A program made the translations under genes and the position numbers. A stretch of DNA of 64,000 bases from Gimesia aquarii (GTDB lineage: Bacteria; Planctomycetota; Planctomycetia; Planctomycetales; Planctomycetaceae). This document shows positions 19,431 through 30,200 of this stretch, piece by piece. Positions within the stretch are counted from its first letter, which is position 1. The number at the start of each line of letters is the position of its first letter. The stretch lies in contig NZ_CP037422.1 of the NCBI RefSeq assembly GCF_007748175.1, forward strand, positions 6,965,952 through 7,029,951. The letters run 5' to 3'. The notes below the pieces were generated by a model. The model had not been told where the DNA came from and did no database searches. It saw only the letters and a program-made list of their open reading frames with translations.

Positions 19431-20855
19431 ATGAACGACCACTGGCAGCAATTGCTGAATTATACCCGACGTGAGTTCTTTCAACGCGCAGGAATGGGGG
19501 TAGGCGGCGCTGCGTTGACAGCCTTATTAACTGATAGCTTGCAGGCAGCGGCTCCGTCAGCCACAAATCCGATGGCAGCCCGTAAATCGCATTTTCCTCC
19601 GAAAGCCAAAAACGTAATTTTCCTGCACATGGTGGGTGCACCTTCACACCTTGATCTTTTCGATGCCAAACCAAAGCTACAAGAGCTGGACGGAGAACTC
19701 GTTCCCGACAAACTCTGGGAAGGTTTGCGGTTAGCGTTTATTCGTGAGCAACCCAAATTGATGGGAAGTCCGTTCGCCTTTCAGCAACAGGGAGAAGCCG
19801 GCATCAATGTCTCAGAATTGATGCCCCATCTGGGAACCGTCTCCGATGAACTTTGCATGATCCACTCTTTGAAAACCGATCATTTCAATCATGCACCCGC
19901 CCAACTATTTTTTCAAACCGGTTTTTCACGATTCGGTCGCCCTTCTTTTGGATCCTGGGTGAATTATGGCCTGGGTTCGGAAAATAATAATCTTCCTGGA
20001 TTCGTAGTGCTAATTACTGGTAACGTCGCGGGAGCCGGTAACAGCCTCTGGGGCAGTGGTTTCCTGCCCAGCATTTATCAGGGTGTCGAATTTCGTTCAC
20101 AGGGAGACCCGGTATTATTTCTTTCCAATCCCAAAGGCATGACTGGTAATGACCGCAAGCGTATTATCGACAGTGTGAATCAATTAAACAGAGTCCAATT
20201 GGCTGATGTTGGTGACCCGGAAATCGCAACGCGCATTAACCAATATGAAATGGCTTACCGTATGCAATCTGCAGTCCCGGAACTCATGGATATTTCCAAC
20301 GAACCCAAACATATTCACGAGCAATATGGTACACAACCTGGTAAAGCAAGTTTTGCGAATAACTGTCTGTTAGCCAGACGGCTTGTGGAACGGGGTGTGC
20401 GGTTTGTGCAATTGTTTGATCAGGGATGGGATCATCATGGAAGTCTCGTCAAAAACATTCAAAAGAAGTGCAAACAAGTCGACCAGCCCATTGCAGCCCT
20501 GATTAGCGATCTGAAACAGAGAGGTCTGTTGGATGATACACTCGTGGTTTGGGGTGCTGAATTTGGACGAACCCCCATGGTTCAAGGTGACAGAAAGGCT
20601 CCTGGTCGTGACCACCATAAAGATGCCTATACAGTCTGGATGGCAGGCGGCGGTGTGAAACGCGGGTTCGTTTTTGGCAAGACAGATGATATCGGATTTC
20701 ATGTCGCTGAAAACCCAATGCACGTGAATGATTTTCATGCCACCTTACTGCATTTGTTAGGCATGGACCATGAACGTCTTACCTTTAAATTTCAAGGTCT
20801 CGACATGCGAGTCACCGGCGTGGCCGGAAATGTCGTTCCTGAAATTATCGCCTGA
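19431..20855 (+). CDS. DUF1501 (sulfatase-fold) Tat-exported protein
   Basis: DUF1501 protein of 474 aa, a relative of the alkaline phosphatase/sulfatase fold. The N-terminus carries a twin-arginine export signal, [10 protein letters not shown] (about residues 12-21), followed by GGAALTALL. Family blocks include [51 protein letters not shown] and the terminal [20 protein letters not shown]. The metal-like D/H ligands are therefore retained, but no reaction is established for this family. It follows the DUF1553 gene by 2 bp, with its AAGGGA ribosome site inside the preceding coding end, so translation is probably coupled. It converges with nrdR (14 bp between stops). Confidence 0.92.
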   Translation: MNDHWQQLLNYTRREFFQRAGMGVGGAALTALLTDSLQAAAPSATNPMAARKSHFPPKAKNVIFLHMVGAPSHLDLFDAKPKLQELDGELVPDKLWEGLRLAFIREQPKLMGSPFAFQQQGEAGINVSELMPHLGTVSDELCMIHSLKTDHFNHAPAQLFFQTGFSRFGRPSFGSWVNYGLGSENNNLPGFVVLITGNVAGAGNSLWGSGFLPSIYQGVEFRSQGDPVLFLSNPKGMTGNDRKRIIDSVNQLNRVQLADVGDPEIATRINQYEMAYRMQSAVPELMDISNEPKHIHEQYGTQPGKASFANNCLLARRLVERGVRFVQLFDQGWDHHGSLVKNIQKKCKQVDQPIAALISDLKQRGLLDDTLVVWGAEFGRTPMVQGDRKAPGRDHHKDAYTVWMAGGGVKRGFVFGKTDDIGFHVAENPMHVNDFHATLLHLLGMDHERLTFKFQGLDMRVTGVAGNVVPEIIA

Positions 20856-20869
20856 TCCACAGTTACTAA

Positions 20870-21325
20870 TTAATCATCAGTTCGTAACATGGGTTGGATC
20901 TCGGTCACAAAATCGTTCGCATCGGTGAAGTTGCGATAAACTGATGCAAACCGTACAAAGGCAACCTGATCGACGTCTTTCAAAACCGCAGAAACATGCT
21001 CACCAATAAAACGTGAGGGAACTTCGCGATCGAAGTTCTCATAAATTTCAGCTTCGATTTGTGATACGAGTGCTTCAATTTTATCAGGACTAACCGGCCT
21101 TTTATAACAGGCGGTCTCTATACCCTTCACCATCTTGGTACGGTCAAAGGGAACACGTGCACCATCTTTCTTGATGACTTTCAGAGGTGATTCTTCAATC
21201 TTTTCGTAAGTCGTGTAACGTTTACCGCAAGCCAGACATTCTCGTCTTCGGCGCACACTGAAAGGTTGACTCAAACGAGAATCAATCACTTTCGTCTCAC
21301 CATCACGACAAAAAGGGCACATCAT
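20870..21325 (-). CDS. nrdR: Transcriptional repressor NrdR
   Basis: ATP/dATP-sensing repressor of ribonucleotide reductase operons. The zinc ribbon is clear: MMCPFC, then [12 protein letters not shown] about 30 residues later, with DSR and RRRRECLAC between. The ATP-cone follows ([20 protein letters not shown], then KRPVS and DKIEALV). At 151 aa it matches the family. Two ATGs (21325 and 21322) are adjacent. No nrd gene or NrdR-box pair is visible in the window, so its targets lie elsewhere. The next upstream gene on the same strand ends about 185 bp away, so it probably has its own promoter. Confidence 0.95.
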   Translation of the reverse strand: MMCPFCRDGETKVIDSRLSQPFSVRRRRECLACGKRYTTYEKIEESPLKVIKKDGARVPFDRTKMVKGIETACYKRPVSPDKIEALVSQIEAEIYENFDREVPSRFIGEHVSAVLKDVDQVAFVRFASVYRNFTDANDFVTEIQPMLRTDD

Positions 21326-21509
21326 AAACGACGCGACTCCTGGTAGTTAAATTACGAAACCACCTCTTCACATTCCGAGAAGGCCCGCTCCTTGTAGACT
21401 AAAAGTAACATGATCGAAACCGATACACCAGTCAATTATTTCGGAAATCCTGAAATTTTAGAGGTTTACGAACATCATAGCTCAGTCGCATAAACATGAT
21501 GTTACAGAG

Positions 21510-21692
21510 CTATTCAATAGGACGATCCAGAATTTCTTCATGTGCCTGTGAGTCAGCAACGTCCTCTTTCAGATCGTTTAAGGTTTCAAGGAGTTCTGAT
21601 TTGACTCCATAGGCAACGTACCCTAGTACAACCAGAAAAGCCAAACCGCTGATGATCAGTAACAGCGTCCAAATCGTCATCCACGCATACAT
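21510..21692 (-). CDS. Small single-pass membrane protein, possible symporter partner
   Basis: A 60-aa protein with one N-terminal transmembrane helix (about residues 6-29, TIWTLLLIISGLAFLVVLGY) and an acidic helical tail (ETLNDLKEDVADSQAHEE). I do not recognise a family. It starts 19 bp after the stop of the sodium/solute symporter on the same strand, so the two are almost certainly co-transcribed. Small membrane subunits accompany some SSS transporters (for example the DUF4212 or DUF485 types), but this one is shorter and single-pass, so the analogy is only inference. Confidence 0.6.
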   Translation of the reverse strand: MYAWMTIWTLLLIISGLAFLVVLGYVAYGVKSELLETLNDLKEDVADSQAHEEILDRPIE

Positions 21693-21711
21693 CGTTTTTC
21701 TTTCATGGAGA

Positions 21712-23271
21712 TTATGAAAAAGTGCTCGTTTCTACTGTCTCTGTTTGAGGTGCTTTATCAGGAAATATGAGAGACACAGCAATGTAAAGTATGATAGAAA
21801 ATGCAAACGTTATTAGAGTAAGGTGTGTTCCATTCACTCCTAATGAGAATTTTTCATTAATATATCCCACACAAGGCCCCATTGCCGAAAGACCCAGTAG
21901 CCCACCGAGAATCGCTGCGAGAGCCCCTGCCTGACTACCTCGTTTCCAGTACAAGCCTCCCACTACAGTAGGAATGGCTCCTGAGAGATAAACGGTCCCT
22001 GTCACAGCAAGATAGCCCCACAAATCACTGCTGACTTCATACCAGAGCCCCCAAGTCAACAACATCGCGCCAATGATGAAAATCGCAATTCGAGTTAGCA
22101 AAATTCGAGAACGTTGACTCATCGGCCCCGCAAGCGGTGCCACAATGTCCTGTGTAATGACACCACTCCAGCAGAGCAAGTAGCTGTCGTGAGTCGACAT
22201 AAAAGCGGCAATCATACCCGCCGTCACAAGTCCTAATAATCCTGTAGGTACTACTTTCGCCAGAAAGAGAGGCATAGCTGATAACGAAGTGATTGAGGCA
22301 TTCGTCTTGACGGCTTCTTCAAATTCAGCGAACAGCGCCGGCTGTGAAGCAAAAAAAGCAAATGTGCCAATGCCCCAGAAAACAGGTAATGCACGTCGTG
22401 CTAAAAATGAAACCGAGCTTAAAGTATAAAGTTTCTGAGCAACTTCCGCACTCTGGCAGGAAAGTGTTCTGGCGGCACTCGTCGGCCATAGCATTGCTGC
22501 AGACCCAATGACGACTGTCATCTGGATGATCTCCAACCAGCCAATCCCTGGCCCTTTACCGGAAGGGTTGTGCGAATCAAAAGGATTAAAATAACCATTT
22601 TGTGTTGTCACAATTGCCGAGAAACCTTCCCAACCGATCGACCAGAATACAACCCCCGTGACAATCACCATACCAGTGCCCAGAATCAAAAACTGAATCA
22701 GGTCGGTGATGACTACAGATACCATGCCCCCCAATACTGTGTAAAAGAGTACAAGCAACAACAGTCCGGTCATGATCAGTTTAAGAGATGTTTCATCCTG
22801 CATCCCAGAAATTGCCGTCACAAACTGAGAACCTGCTTTCAAAAACAACCCCATATTCAAGACACCTGAAACGACCATGACCGTGGCTCCCACAATTCGA
22901 ACACGGGATGAATAGCGTTTCTCATAATATTCGGGAATTGTCATGATCGAAGAAGCACGTAAGCGATAGACCACGAAACCGGTTATCCCAATGAGTAACA
23001 CGGCCCCTGCTTCCAGAAATGCGAGATACAAAGAAGCATATTGCTTCATAAAACCAAGTTCCGCCATGTACATGACCGTGACCAATCCAAGTTCTGTCCC
23101 GGTCATTGTTGCCAGCGCGAGCCTAAGACGTAGTTTACGCCCCGCAACCAGATAATCAGAAAGATTACCGACGTAACGATTGGCCCACAAACCAATTACG
23201 ATTGATGACAACAGGTAGCAAGCGACTATGGACCAATCAAACCAGGTGAAATTTGTATCGTAAAGAGAAAT
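21712..23271 (-). CDS. Sodium:solute symporter (SSS family), probable ATT start
   Basis: Sodium-coupled solute transporter of the SSS family with about 13 transmembrane helices in the inner membrane; the substrate is unknown. Family marks include YLVAGRKLRLRLALATMTGTELG, IVGATVMVVSGVLNMGLF and MIAAFMSTHDSYLLCWSGVITQDIV. The first TTG in frame (23211) would cut the first helix. The frame continues upstream as an SSS-like TM1 (FTWFDWSIVACYLL) until a TGA at 23298-23296. The only well-placed start in that stretch is ATT at 23271, seven bases after AAGGAG. I therefore propose an ATT start, giving about 519 aa. An ATG at 23291 is in another frame and stops after 21 codons. A sequencing error near 23280 is the alternative explanation. 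Confidence 0.85.
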   Translation of the reverse strand: MSLYDTNFTWFDWSIVACYLLSSIVIGLWANRYVGNLSDYLVAGRKLRLRLALATMTGTELGLVTVMYMAELGFMKQYASLYLAFLEAGAVLLIGITGFVVYRLRASSIMTIPEYYEKRYSSRVRIVGATVMVVSGVLNMGLFLKAGSQFVTAISGMQDETSLKLIMTGLLLLVLFYTVLGGMVSVVITDLIQFLILGTGMVIVTGVVFWSIGWEGFSAIVTTQNGYFNPFDSHNPSGKGPGIGWLEIIQMTVVIGSAAMLWPTSAARTLSCQSAEVAQKLYTLSSVSFLARRALPVFWGIGTFAFFASQPALFAEFEEAVKTNASITSLSAMPLFLAKVVPTGLLGLVTAGMIAAFMSTHDSYLLCWSGVITQDIVAPLAGPMSQRSRILLTRIAIFIIGAMLLTWGLWYEVSSDLWGYLAVTGTVYLSGAIPTVVGGLYWKRGSQAGALAAILGGLLGLSAMGPCVGYINEKFSLGVNGTHLTLITFAFSIILYIAVSLIFPDKAPQTETVETSTFS

Positions 23272-23542
23272 AACAGGTCTCCTTCGGTCATCGTTTCAGG
23301 CAAGAAAATCGGGACTTCACGTAAATCAGCTGAAAGGTTTCATTTGTCAGCGGTTGCAATCGATGCTGATTCGTTTTACCATATGTCGCTTCGCAAATCG
23401 TCACGGGGGGTTCACCTTTTGACCAGTATGCTGGATTCAGCTCATCTTGCGAAAGTTATACCACTATGCCAGTTTTGACAGTCAATTTCCATAGTAACCG
23501 ACTGTCATCGAAATAACATCTTAAGTAAGAGGGGATGACACC

Positions 23543-23749
23543 GTGTCACTCGACAAAAGTTTGAAGAGTAAAAGTTCGCTGGTACGTACACGCAACGTAC
23601 TGAAACGCGCAGAGCGAATTGAAAAATTAAAGTTCGAAGACCGTTGGGTTGAAGGTCAATGTGCGCTCGGTTTACCTAAAGTTCGAGTTGAAAAAATTTC
23701 TATTGGTAAGAAGAAGAAAAAGAAGAAAGAAGAAGATTCAGACGATTAG
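23543..23749 (+). CDS. Small basic PVC signature protein
   Basis: A 68-aa highly basic protein starting SLDKSLKSKSSLVRTRNVLKRAERIEKL and ending in a lysine run with an acidic tip (KKKKKKKEEDSDD). It matches my memory of the small basic protein family (TIGR04137) shared by Planctomycetes, Verrucomicrobia and Chlamydiae, proposed as a signature of the PVC superphylum and thought to bind nucleic acid or act at the ribosome. Its function is not established. The start is GTG at 23543 with an AGGGG ribosome site about 6 nt upstream. A hairpin follows the stop. It is divergent from the symporter and lies 99 bp before the GH3-like gene. Confidence 0.85.
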   Translation: MSLDKSLKSKSSLVRTRNVLKRAERIEKLKFEDRWVEGQCALGLPKVRVEKISIGKKKKKKKEEDSDD

Positions 23750-23771
23750 TCACTTGGTTTACTGGTGGAAA

Positions 23772-23798
23772 GAGAGTTGTCATATAGTTGACACTCTC
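23772..23798 (+). terminator. Hairpin after the small basic protein gene
   Basis: GAGAGTTGTCA (23772-23782) pairs with TGACACTCTC (23789-23798) through 10 base pairs and one bulged T, with a 6-nt loop. No T-run follows, so it could be a weak terminator, a processing site or a 3' stabiliser. It lies 22 bp after the stop and 50 bp before the GH3-like start. Confidence 0.45.
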
Positions 23799-23848
23799 CT
23801 CTACCAAGTCGATTTTCAGAGTAGTCATATTCAACCGGGGAGCAAGGA

Positions 23849-25537
23849 ATGCATACCCTGTATCTGCTACGAGCTGCTGGAGGCACATTCACACGACGCC
23901 GATATCGTCGCGCAGCAAATTCCTTTCTTTCTCTAACCAATGACTGTCGACAAGTCCAACAGCAAACGCTTCGTCGAATTTTGAGCTTGAATGCCAACAG
24001 TGATTTCAGTCGCCAATGGAAGCTGAACGAAGCCTGCACCATTGAAGAATTTCAGTCTCGCTTCCCGGTCTCTGATTATGAACGCTTTCGCCCATTTATT
24101 GATCGGGTCAAAAACGGAGAGACCTCTGCATTGCTGGGAGCAGCCAATCGTCTCTTGATGTTTACTCTGAGTAGCGGAACGACCTCGGATTCCAAATTTA
24201 TTCCGATTACCGAACCATTCCTCAAAGATTATCGCCAGGGCTGGCAGAACTGGGGCATCCTCGCTTACAACGACTACCCAAAATTAAAATATCAAAACAT
24301 TGTCCAACTCTCCAGCAATTTTGATAAGTTTCGAACCCCCGGTGGAACCCCCTGTGGTAATATCAGCGGACTGGTTGCTGCGATGCAAAGTCGGGTTGTG
24401 AAGTTGCTTTACACTGTACCCAGTGAAGTTTCACAAATTGATGAGGCATACCTAAAATATTACACAGCGATCCGCTTATCGCTGGCTGACCCTTACGTAG
24501 GTATGGTCACCACAGCAAATCCCAGCACACTATTACACATGGCGCAATTCACGGACCAGCATCGAGAGTCGCTCATTCGCGATATCTTCGATGGAACACT
24601 GACAGGTGCAGAAGAGCTCGACTCAGAGATATACCGAAAACTGAAGCCTCGTCTCAGCCGCAAAAAGAAACAACGTGCGCGGCAACTGACAAGAATCATC
24701 GAACGTACGGGACATCTTTACCCACGTGATTTCTGGCCTGACCTTTCTTTACTTGCTGTTTGGATGGGGGGGAGTGCTGGTGCATATCTATCACAACTCA
24801 CCCCGTACTATGGCAATCTACCGATCCGTGATCATGGGCTCTCGGCCAGCGAAGGTCGTATGACGATTCCTCTTGAATCAGGAATTTCCACCGGAGTATT
24901 GGACATTACCTCTCATTTTTTTGAATTCGTGCCAGAAGCAGAAGATCCGCTAACCTCAACTAATGTCTTAACGGCCGATCAACTTCAATCTGGTCAGAAT
25001 TACTTTATTTTACTGACCACACCATCGGGCCTGTATCGTTATCATATCTGCGATGTCGTCCGTTGTACCGGGTTTTATCAAACGACACCAATGCTCGAAT
25101 TTCTCCATAAGGGGGCGCATATTTCTAATCTGACGGGAGAAAAAATTACAGAATCACAAGTCGTCGACTCTGTCCGAAAAGCAATTCAAAATACGTCACT
25201 CGAAATCGGTCAATACTCCTTTATTCCCAAGTGGGACAAACCACCTCACTACCAATTGCTCGTCGAAGAATCAGTTTCCCTCTCGACCACAAAACTCCCA
25301 GATCTTCTAGAGCAAATTGATACACTGCTTCAAGAGGCCAATTGTGAATACGAAGAAAAACGTCAATCAGGCCGCCTTGCTCCACCAGAACTTTGCTCAC
25401 TCCCTAAAGGAACCTGGAATCGTTTCGCTGAGGAACGACAGAAAAAACTGGGAGGCAGTATCGAGCAGTACAAACATCCCTGCCTGATACCGGAACTAGA
25501 CCATGCAGATCAAATTGTAGCGCAATTTTCAGGCTGA
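23849..25537 (+). CDS. GH3-family acyl-adenylating enzyme
   Basis: Bacterial member of the GH3 (auxin-responsive promoter) family of the ANL adenylating superfamily, 562 aa. Plant GH3 enzymes adenylate jasmonate or indoleacetate and conjugate them to amino acids; bacterial substrates are mostly unknown. Recognisable parts: the nucleotide-binding TLSSGTTSDSKFIPIT (about residues 106-121), GMVTTANPSTLLHMAQ, the YLSQLTPYYGNLPIRDHGLSASEG region and the hinge YHICDVVRCTGFY, followed by LEFLHKGAHISNLTGEKI. The ATG at 23849 has a GGGGAG/AAGGA ribosome site. It ends 29 bp from the convergent propeller gene. An amide or ester conjugate is the likely product, but no partner gene identifies it. Confidence 0.85.
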   Translation: MHTLYLLRAAGGTFTRRRYRRAANSFLSLTNDCRQVQQQTLRRILSLNANSDFSRQWKLNEACTIEEFQSRFPVSDYERFRPFIDRVKNGETSALLGAANRLLMFTLSSGTTSDSKFIPITEPFLKDYRQGWQNWGILAYNDYPKLKYQNIVQLSSNFDKFRTPGGTPCGNISGLVAAMQSRVVKLLYTVPSEVSQIDEAYLKYYTAIRLSLADPYVGMVTTANPSTLLHMAQFTDQHRESLIRDIFDGTLTGAEELDSEIYRKLKPRLSRKKKQRARQLTRIIERTGHLYPRDFWPDLSLLAVWMGGSAGAYLSQLTPYYGNLPIRDHGLSASEGRMTIPLESGISTGVLDITSHFFEFVPEAEDPLTSTNVLTADQLQSGQNYFILLTTPSGLYRYHICDVVRCTGFYQTTPMLEFLHKGAHISNLTGEKITESQVVDSVRKAIQNTSLEIGQYSFIPKWDKPPHYQLLVEESVSLSTTKLPDLLEQIDTLLQEANCEYEEKRQSGRLAPPELCSLPKGTWNRFAEERQKKLGGSIEQYKHPCLIPELDHADQIVAQFSG

Positions 25538-25566
25538 CTCATACCGAATGGTTAGTTTGGAATTCA

Positions 25567-27057
25567 TTAATCCGCGCGAAAAGTAAACAGATCTGCATTC
25601 AGCAGGAGAAATTCCAGCCGAATAATTTGTCCCTTGAGAGAACCGATGGACTGCTTTTTCCAATGGATTTCGTGGCGAACATTGTCAGAATGAAATGGGA
25701 CACAGTCATCGTAGTCGAATCCATCCAGTACTCTCCGTTTTGCATCAGAGACACGGACTTTGATTTCTCCCTGACTCGCATTCGCATTCAGAACCAGTTT
25801 CTCTCCTCCCCAATTGATCTTTCGGGTAATTATCACTCCACCATCACGCGGACCACGTAATGAAATCAAACGTTCTTTTTTAGTAGTCGCCAAGCCGATA
25901 CCCGACTTTCGATCGGTTGAATCACCATGTGGACCATCAAAAGCGGCATAATAAAACCACCATTCATCACCGACTTCGATCCAATGATTTCCAAACACCA
26001 TTCCATCATCCCAACTATCTTCTTTTCCAAGTGCAATCAGTTGCGGACGGGAAGCAAGTCTCTCGAATTGAACGCCATCTCTACTGAATGCAAGCTCGGT
26101 GACAATATCTGTGTTCATTTTAAATGGCCATAAAGCGCCCCAGAAGATGCCCGCATGATAGCGAACGGGCATTCCATAAAAAAATTTGAATTGATTCGAA
26201 TTATCAAGTTCGTCCGGAACCAGAATGTTCTGGGGTTCGGTGGCCCACTCTTCCCAGATTGATGGTCCTGTCATCCTTGCGACGCGCCGTGACGCTCCTG
26301 TGTCGAGAATAGAACCTTTAAAAGTACGGTAAATATGTTTCGCTCGGCAATACATTACATACTGCCTGGAAATGGGATCATAGACGATGCTATTCAGCGT
26401 ATCGCTATGTAGTTCTGCCAAGAGCGAGTCACTTGATTTGTCCCAATGAATACCATCGTGTGAACCTACTACACGAATCCCATTCATCCCTTTACCGGCT
26501 CCTCCAGTATGGTAGGACATCAGGTAACGATACCCTTTTCTTTCCCCTTCGGGTACATCAAGTAGACATGGTCCACTGGCACGTTTGTCGGTAATGCCTT
26601 TCCAGACAATATTGTTGTCTTTGGTCCCATTCCAATTTAGTAAGCCCAGCCTGGGACGATTCCAGTTTAAACCATCTTTGGACTCTGCGTAGGCAATCGC
26701 ATAATTCGCGCCGATGAATTTTCCTTGCTCATCTAGCTTCGGGGCATGGGTCTGATACCACATCTGAAACCGTCCGGTTTGTGAATCACGGCGAACATTG
26801 ACATAGCCACCTTCACCGGAAATGAGTGGATTCATGCCATGCTTTTTTGGCGCATGAAAAATGCGTTCCATCGATTGCTGTTTGTATTTCAAAGCATAAT
26901 AGTTATCGACAATGTAACCGTCGAAAACAAATTGGGGCATGGTGCCAATTTCAATCGGTTCAATTGGCAGAGTACGCGATTCTGCAGAGAGTGAATTTTG
27001 TAGAGAGAAAGTGACGAGAGAACTAAGTATTAAAGCGATAACGATGCGGTAAGTCAT
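25567..27057 (-). CDS. Secreted GH43/GH32-like beta-propeller protein
   Basis: Exported 496-aa protein with a signal peptide (IVIALILSSLVTFSL, cleavage after SLSAES). The body has repeated five-bladed propeller features of glycosidase clans GH32/GH43/GH130: GRFQMWYQTH, YAIAYAESKDGLNWNRPRLGL, GIHWDKSSDSLL and ELAFSRDGVQFERL, ending in a beta-sandwich tail (GQIIRLEFLLLNADLF). Catalytic residues cannot be assigned by eye, so activity on a glycan is likely but not shown. A GAGGGAG ribosome site is 11 nt upstream of the ATG. It lies 235 bp downstream of the second haem dehydrogenase on the same strand and may belong to the same degradation unit. Confidence 0.65.
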   Translation of the reverse strand: MTYRIVIALILSSLVTFSLQNSLSAESRTLPIEPIEIGTMPQFVFDGYIVDNYYALKYKQQSMERIFHAPKKHGMNPLISGEGGYVNVRRDSQTGRFQMWYQTHAPKLDEQGKFIGANYAIAYAESKDGLNWNRPRLGLLNWNGTKDNNIVWKGITDKRASGPCLLDVPEGERKGYRYLMSYHTGGAGKGMNGIRVVGSHDGIHWDKSSDSLLAELHSDTLNSIVYDPISRQYVMYCRAKHIYRTFKGSILDTGASRRVARMTGPSIWEEWATEPQNILVPDELDNSNQFKFFYGMPVRYHAGIFWGALWPFKMNTDIVTELAFSRDGVQFERLASRPQLIALGKEDSWDDGMVFGNHWIEVGDEWWFYYAAFDGPHGDSTDRKSGIGLATTKKERLISLRGPRDGGVIITRKINWGGEKLVLNANASQGEIKVRVSDAKRRVLDGFDYDDCVPFHSDNVRHEIHWKKQSIGSLKGQIIRLEFLLLNADLFTFRAD

Positions 27058-27292
27058 TATCCAATACTCCCTCTGTTCGCTGTTTCAGGATAATAATGGG
27101 CATTCCCCTGACAGGCTCTATTTCGTATGGCCGAATCGATCGTAGCCGGGAATGACTTCGTATTCAACAAATCATTCTGATTTTCATATACGCCAACACG
27201 GATTTAACCCCGAAAATAGTATTGAACAACCACCAAGTGCGCAACGGCATCACTGCTTAGAGTCGTTCATGAAATTTCACTTTCAGAACCTG

Positions 27293-30200
27293 CTACTTAA
27301 AAACCGGTTGACTACTCCGTAGAAACCCAAATAAATCACGCAGGTCCTGGTCACTGAGTTTGTCAAGCAGACCTTCGGGCATGAGTGACTTGGGTTGCTT
27401 GATCATCTCATCGATATTTTCCCGTTTGATCGTCACATTTTGACCATCGGCACCACGAATCACAACAATCTGTTTATCCTGGTCAAACAAGAACCCAGAA
27501 ACCACCAAGCCATCTTCGGTAATCACAAGATATGTTTCGTAGCCTTCGCGAATTTCTGCACTCGGATTGATGATATGCATCAGCATGCGTAAAGAATCAT
27601 CACGTTTATACTGAGTCAGTTCAGGCCCCACTCGTTTGCCTTCACCAAACAAAATATGGCACTTTGCACAATTTTTTTGATAGAGCTCTTTTCCATGATA
27701 GACATCACTCTTCTCTGTTTTCAGTAAATTTGAAATCCGGGCGATGTTGGCCTGCATCTGTTGATTGGAAGCACCCTGCACTTCTTTCCAATGCTTGGCA
27801 ACCAAGGCAGCAATTTGCTGATCTTGATGAATCGTCATCTTACGAACTATATCTATAGGAATTGCCTTAGACTCGATTTGTCCTGCTTCGATTGCTTTCA
27901 GAAATGCGCGCGTCCAGTCTTTTCGACTCACGAGTGTGTTCTGAGCGACTTCTAACACGTCCGCGGTGATCGCAGAATAACGTTCGAGGATTGTCAGAGC
28001 GACTTGGGGTTGATTAAATTTTTGTAAAGCAACTAATAAACCGGTCTGCAGTCCTGCATCGTTTGTTGTACTTAACAATTTCAGCATCGGGCGAAGCGCT
28101 TGAGGTTCCTGTAATTCGCCGAGCACTTGAATATATTCGATGAGCTGTCCTCGGTTCTTACCGGGAGACTTTAATACCTCTAAAGCGATCTGCAAAGCTT
28201 GTTTGTTCCCCAATCGTATTTGCAAAGTCGTAGAGCCACCGCCGGCATTAGCGAGTGCTTGCACCAGTGCTTCAGGCAAACCGGCTAAAGACTGCCCCTT
28301 GAACGAACTTTCAAAACCTGTCATCAATGTTTTTCTGGATACAGAATCGGGGGCTAATTCGAATAGCCTGGCGCAAGTGATCAGATCGGTGCGGGTACCA
28401 GCAGTGGCATAACGCCGAATCAATCGCTCCAGAATTGTCGATTGTACAAGTGGTTGTTTCCAGAATTCTTGATTTTGGAACAACTCTATCACTTGATCAC
28501 GGTCAGACACAGCCTTGGATTCAAGTGCCCACCAGACCATTAAAGGTTGATGCGGATCGCTGATGTCTTCTTGAAAACGTACCAAGGCATCTACCACTGG
28601 CAAACAGACATCTGCAGGCAATCTTCGGACAGTTGCCGCCAGCTGACCACGCACTTCTGCATTGGGTTCCTCAGTCGCTAATTCGACAAGTTTCTGCCGC
28701 ATGTTGGTGGAGACAACCATATCATCGCCAAGGAGTCGCACGGTCCAGAAACGTACCATTGGATTGTCATGCTTTAAAGTTGCTTCGGCGATTGTCTCGT
28801 CAAATCCCTGAGACAGATTCAATGCCCAAAATGCTTCTAACGCAAGTTGTCCCTCGTCCTCCTTGATCCATTGTTTGAGAATGGGAAGCACTGACTGATC
28901 TTTACGGTCACCAATGAGCCTTAGTGCTGTGCGTCGGTGCCATTCATTGGAATGCTTCAATAGTTCAAGCAAATCACGTGTTGTTTTTTTACTGAGATCT
29001 TCAACTTTCCGAGGCTTAGCATTCTTTGCCTTGAAGCGATAGATACGTCCGGAGTTTGGATCGACTTGTCCTTGATAGTGTTGGCCGTGTGCGATGAATT
29101 CTTCGTAAAAGTCAGCCACATAGACTGCACCATCAGGACCGACTTTAATTTCAACAGGTCGGAAACCAAAATCCGTGCTACGCAACGGGAAGCCGATATC
29201 TTCCGTCTGAAAAGAAGAACCCAACGGTTCAATTTTGGAAAATACCAGATATTGATGAAGCGGGTCGACGGACAATAGCTTGCCAAGATACTGTTCTGGG
29301 AGAGTGTCCCCTTCATATTTAACAAGTGCATGACTAAACCGGGGTGTCGCTGAATGCTTCATGTATGGCAATAAACCGAACGCATAGGGATTACTGACAT
29401 CGCCGTATTTTCGTTCGGTTCCTTTTTCATAATATCCACCTTGCACATAATAAAAACCACGAGTGCCCCCTCCGTTGTGACCAGAGTAAACACGCCCTTC
29501 TGCATCGACTTCGAGACCAAAGGCATTTCCTCCTCCTTCAGCAAAGAGTTCGTAACGCTTTGTCTCGGGATGATAGCGCCAAATCGCTGGTCCTTCACAG
29601 TAAATTGATTTTGCTTTGGGCTTATCGCCGTTTTTTAAATGAGAAACGACGTTACTTCCCTGCACCATGTAGAGCCAGCCATCAGGCCCCCACTGCAGAC
29701 TATTCGGAGCCGAATGAGTATCAGAAATTCCAAACCCACTTAAATGTACTTCCGGGTCGGCATCAGGAATATCATCATTATTTTTATCTGGATAAAACAT
29801 AAGATAAGGTGGGTTTAGCACCCACACACCACCCCGCCCTTTGACTACGGAAGTGGTGATATTCAAATTTCCCGCGAATACTTTATGCTCATCGAATTTA
29901 CCATCGCCGTTCGTATCTTCATGAATCGTAATTCGATCATTACCGGGAAAATGTTTTGGTGGCGGTGGAGGAACCTGATCGAATTCCATCCGATAATATT
30001 TATTGCGGCTCAACACTTTTAAACCAGCGGGATAAGGATATTGCCGATATTGTACGACCCACATGCGACCTCGTTCATCGAAGCTCATAAACAGTGGTTG
30101 TCCAATCATTGGTTCTGTCAGTAGCTGCTCGACAACCATATCACCGTCGGTTTCAAATAACTCCATTGATTTTTCGGGAGCCAATCTTCGACCCGGAGAA

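Noticed and set aside
23691-23749. AAG/GAA-rich run suggesting a simple repeat
   Set aside because: It is the lysine/glutamate-coding tail of the small basic protein, typical of that family.
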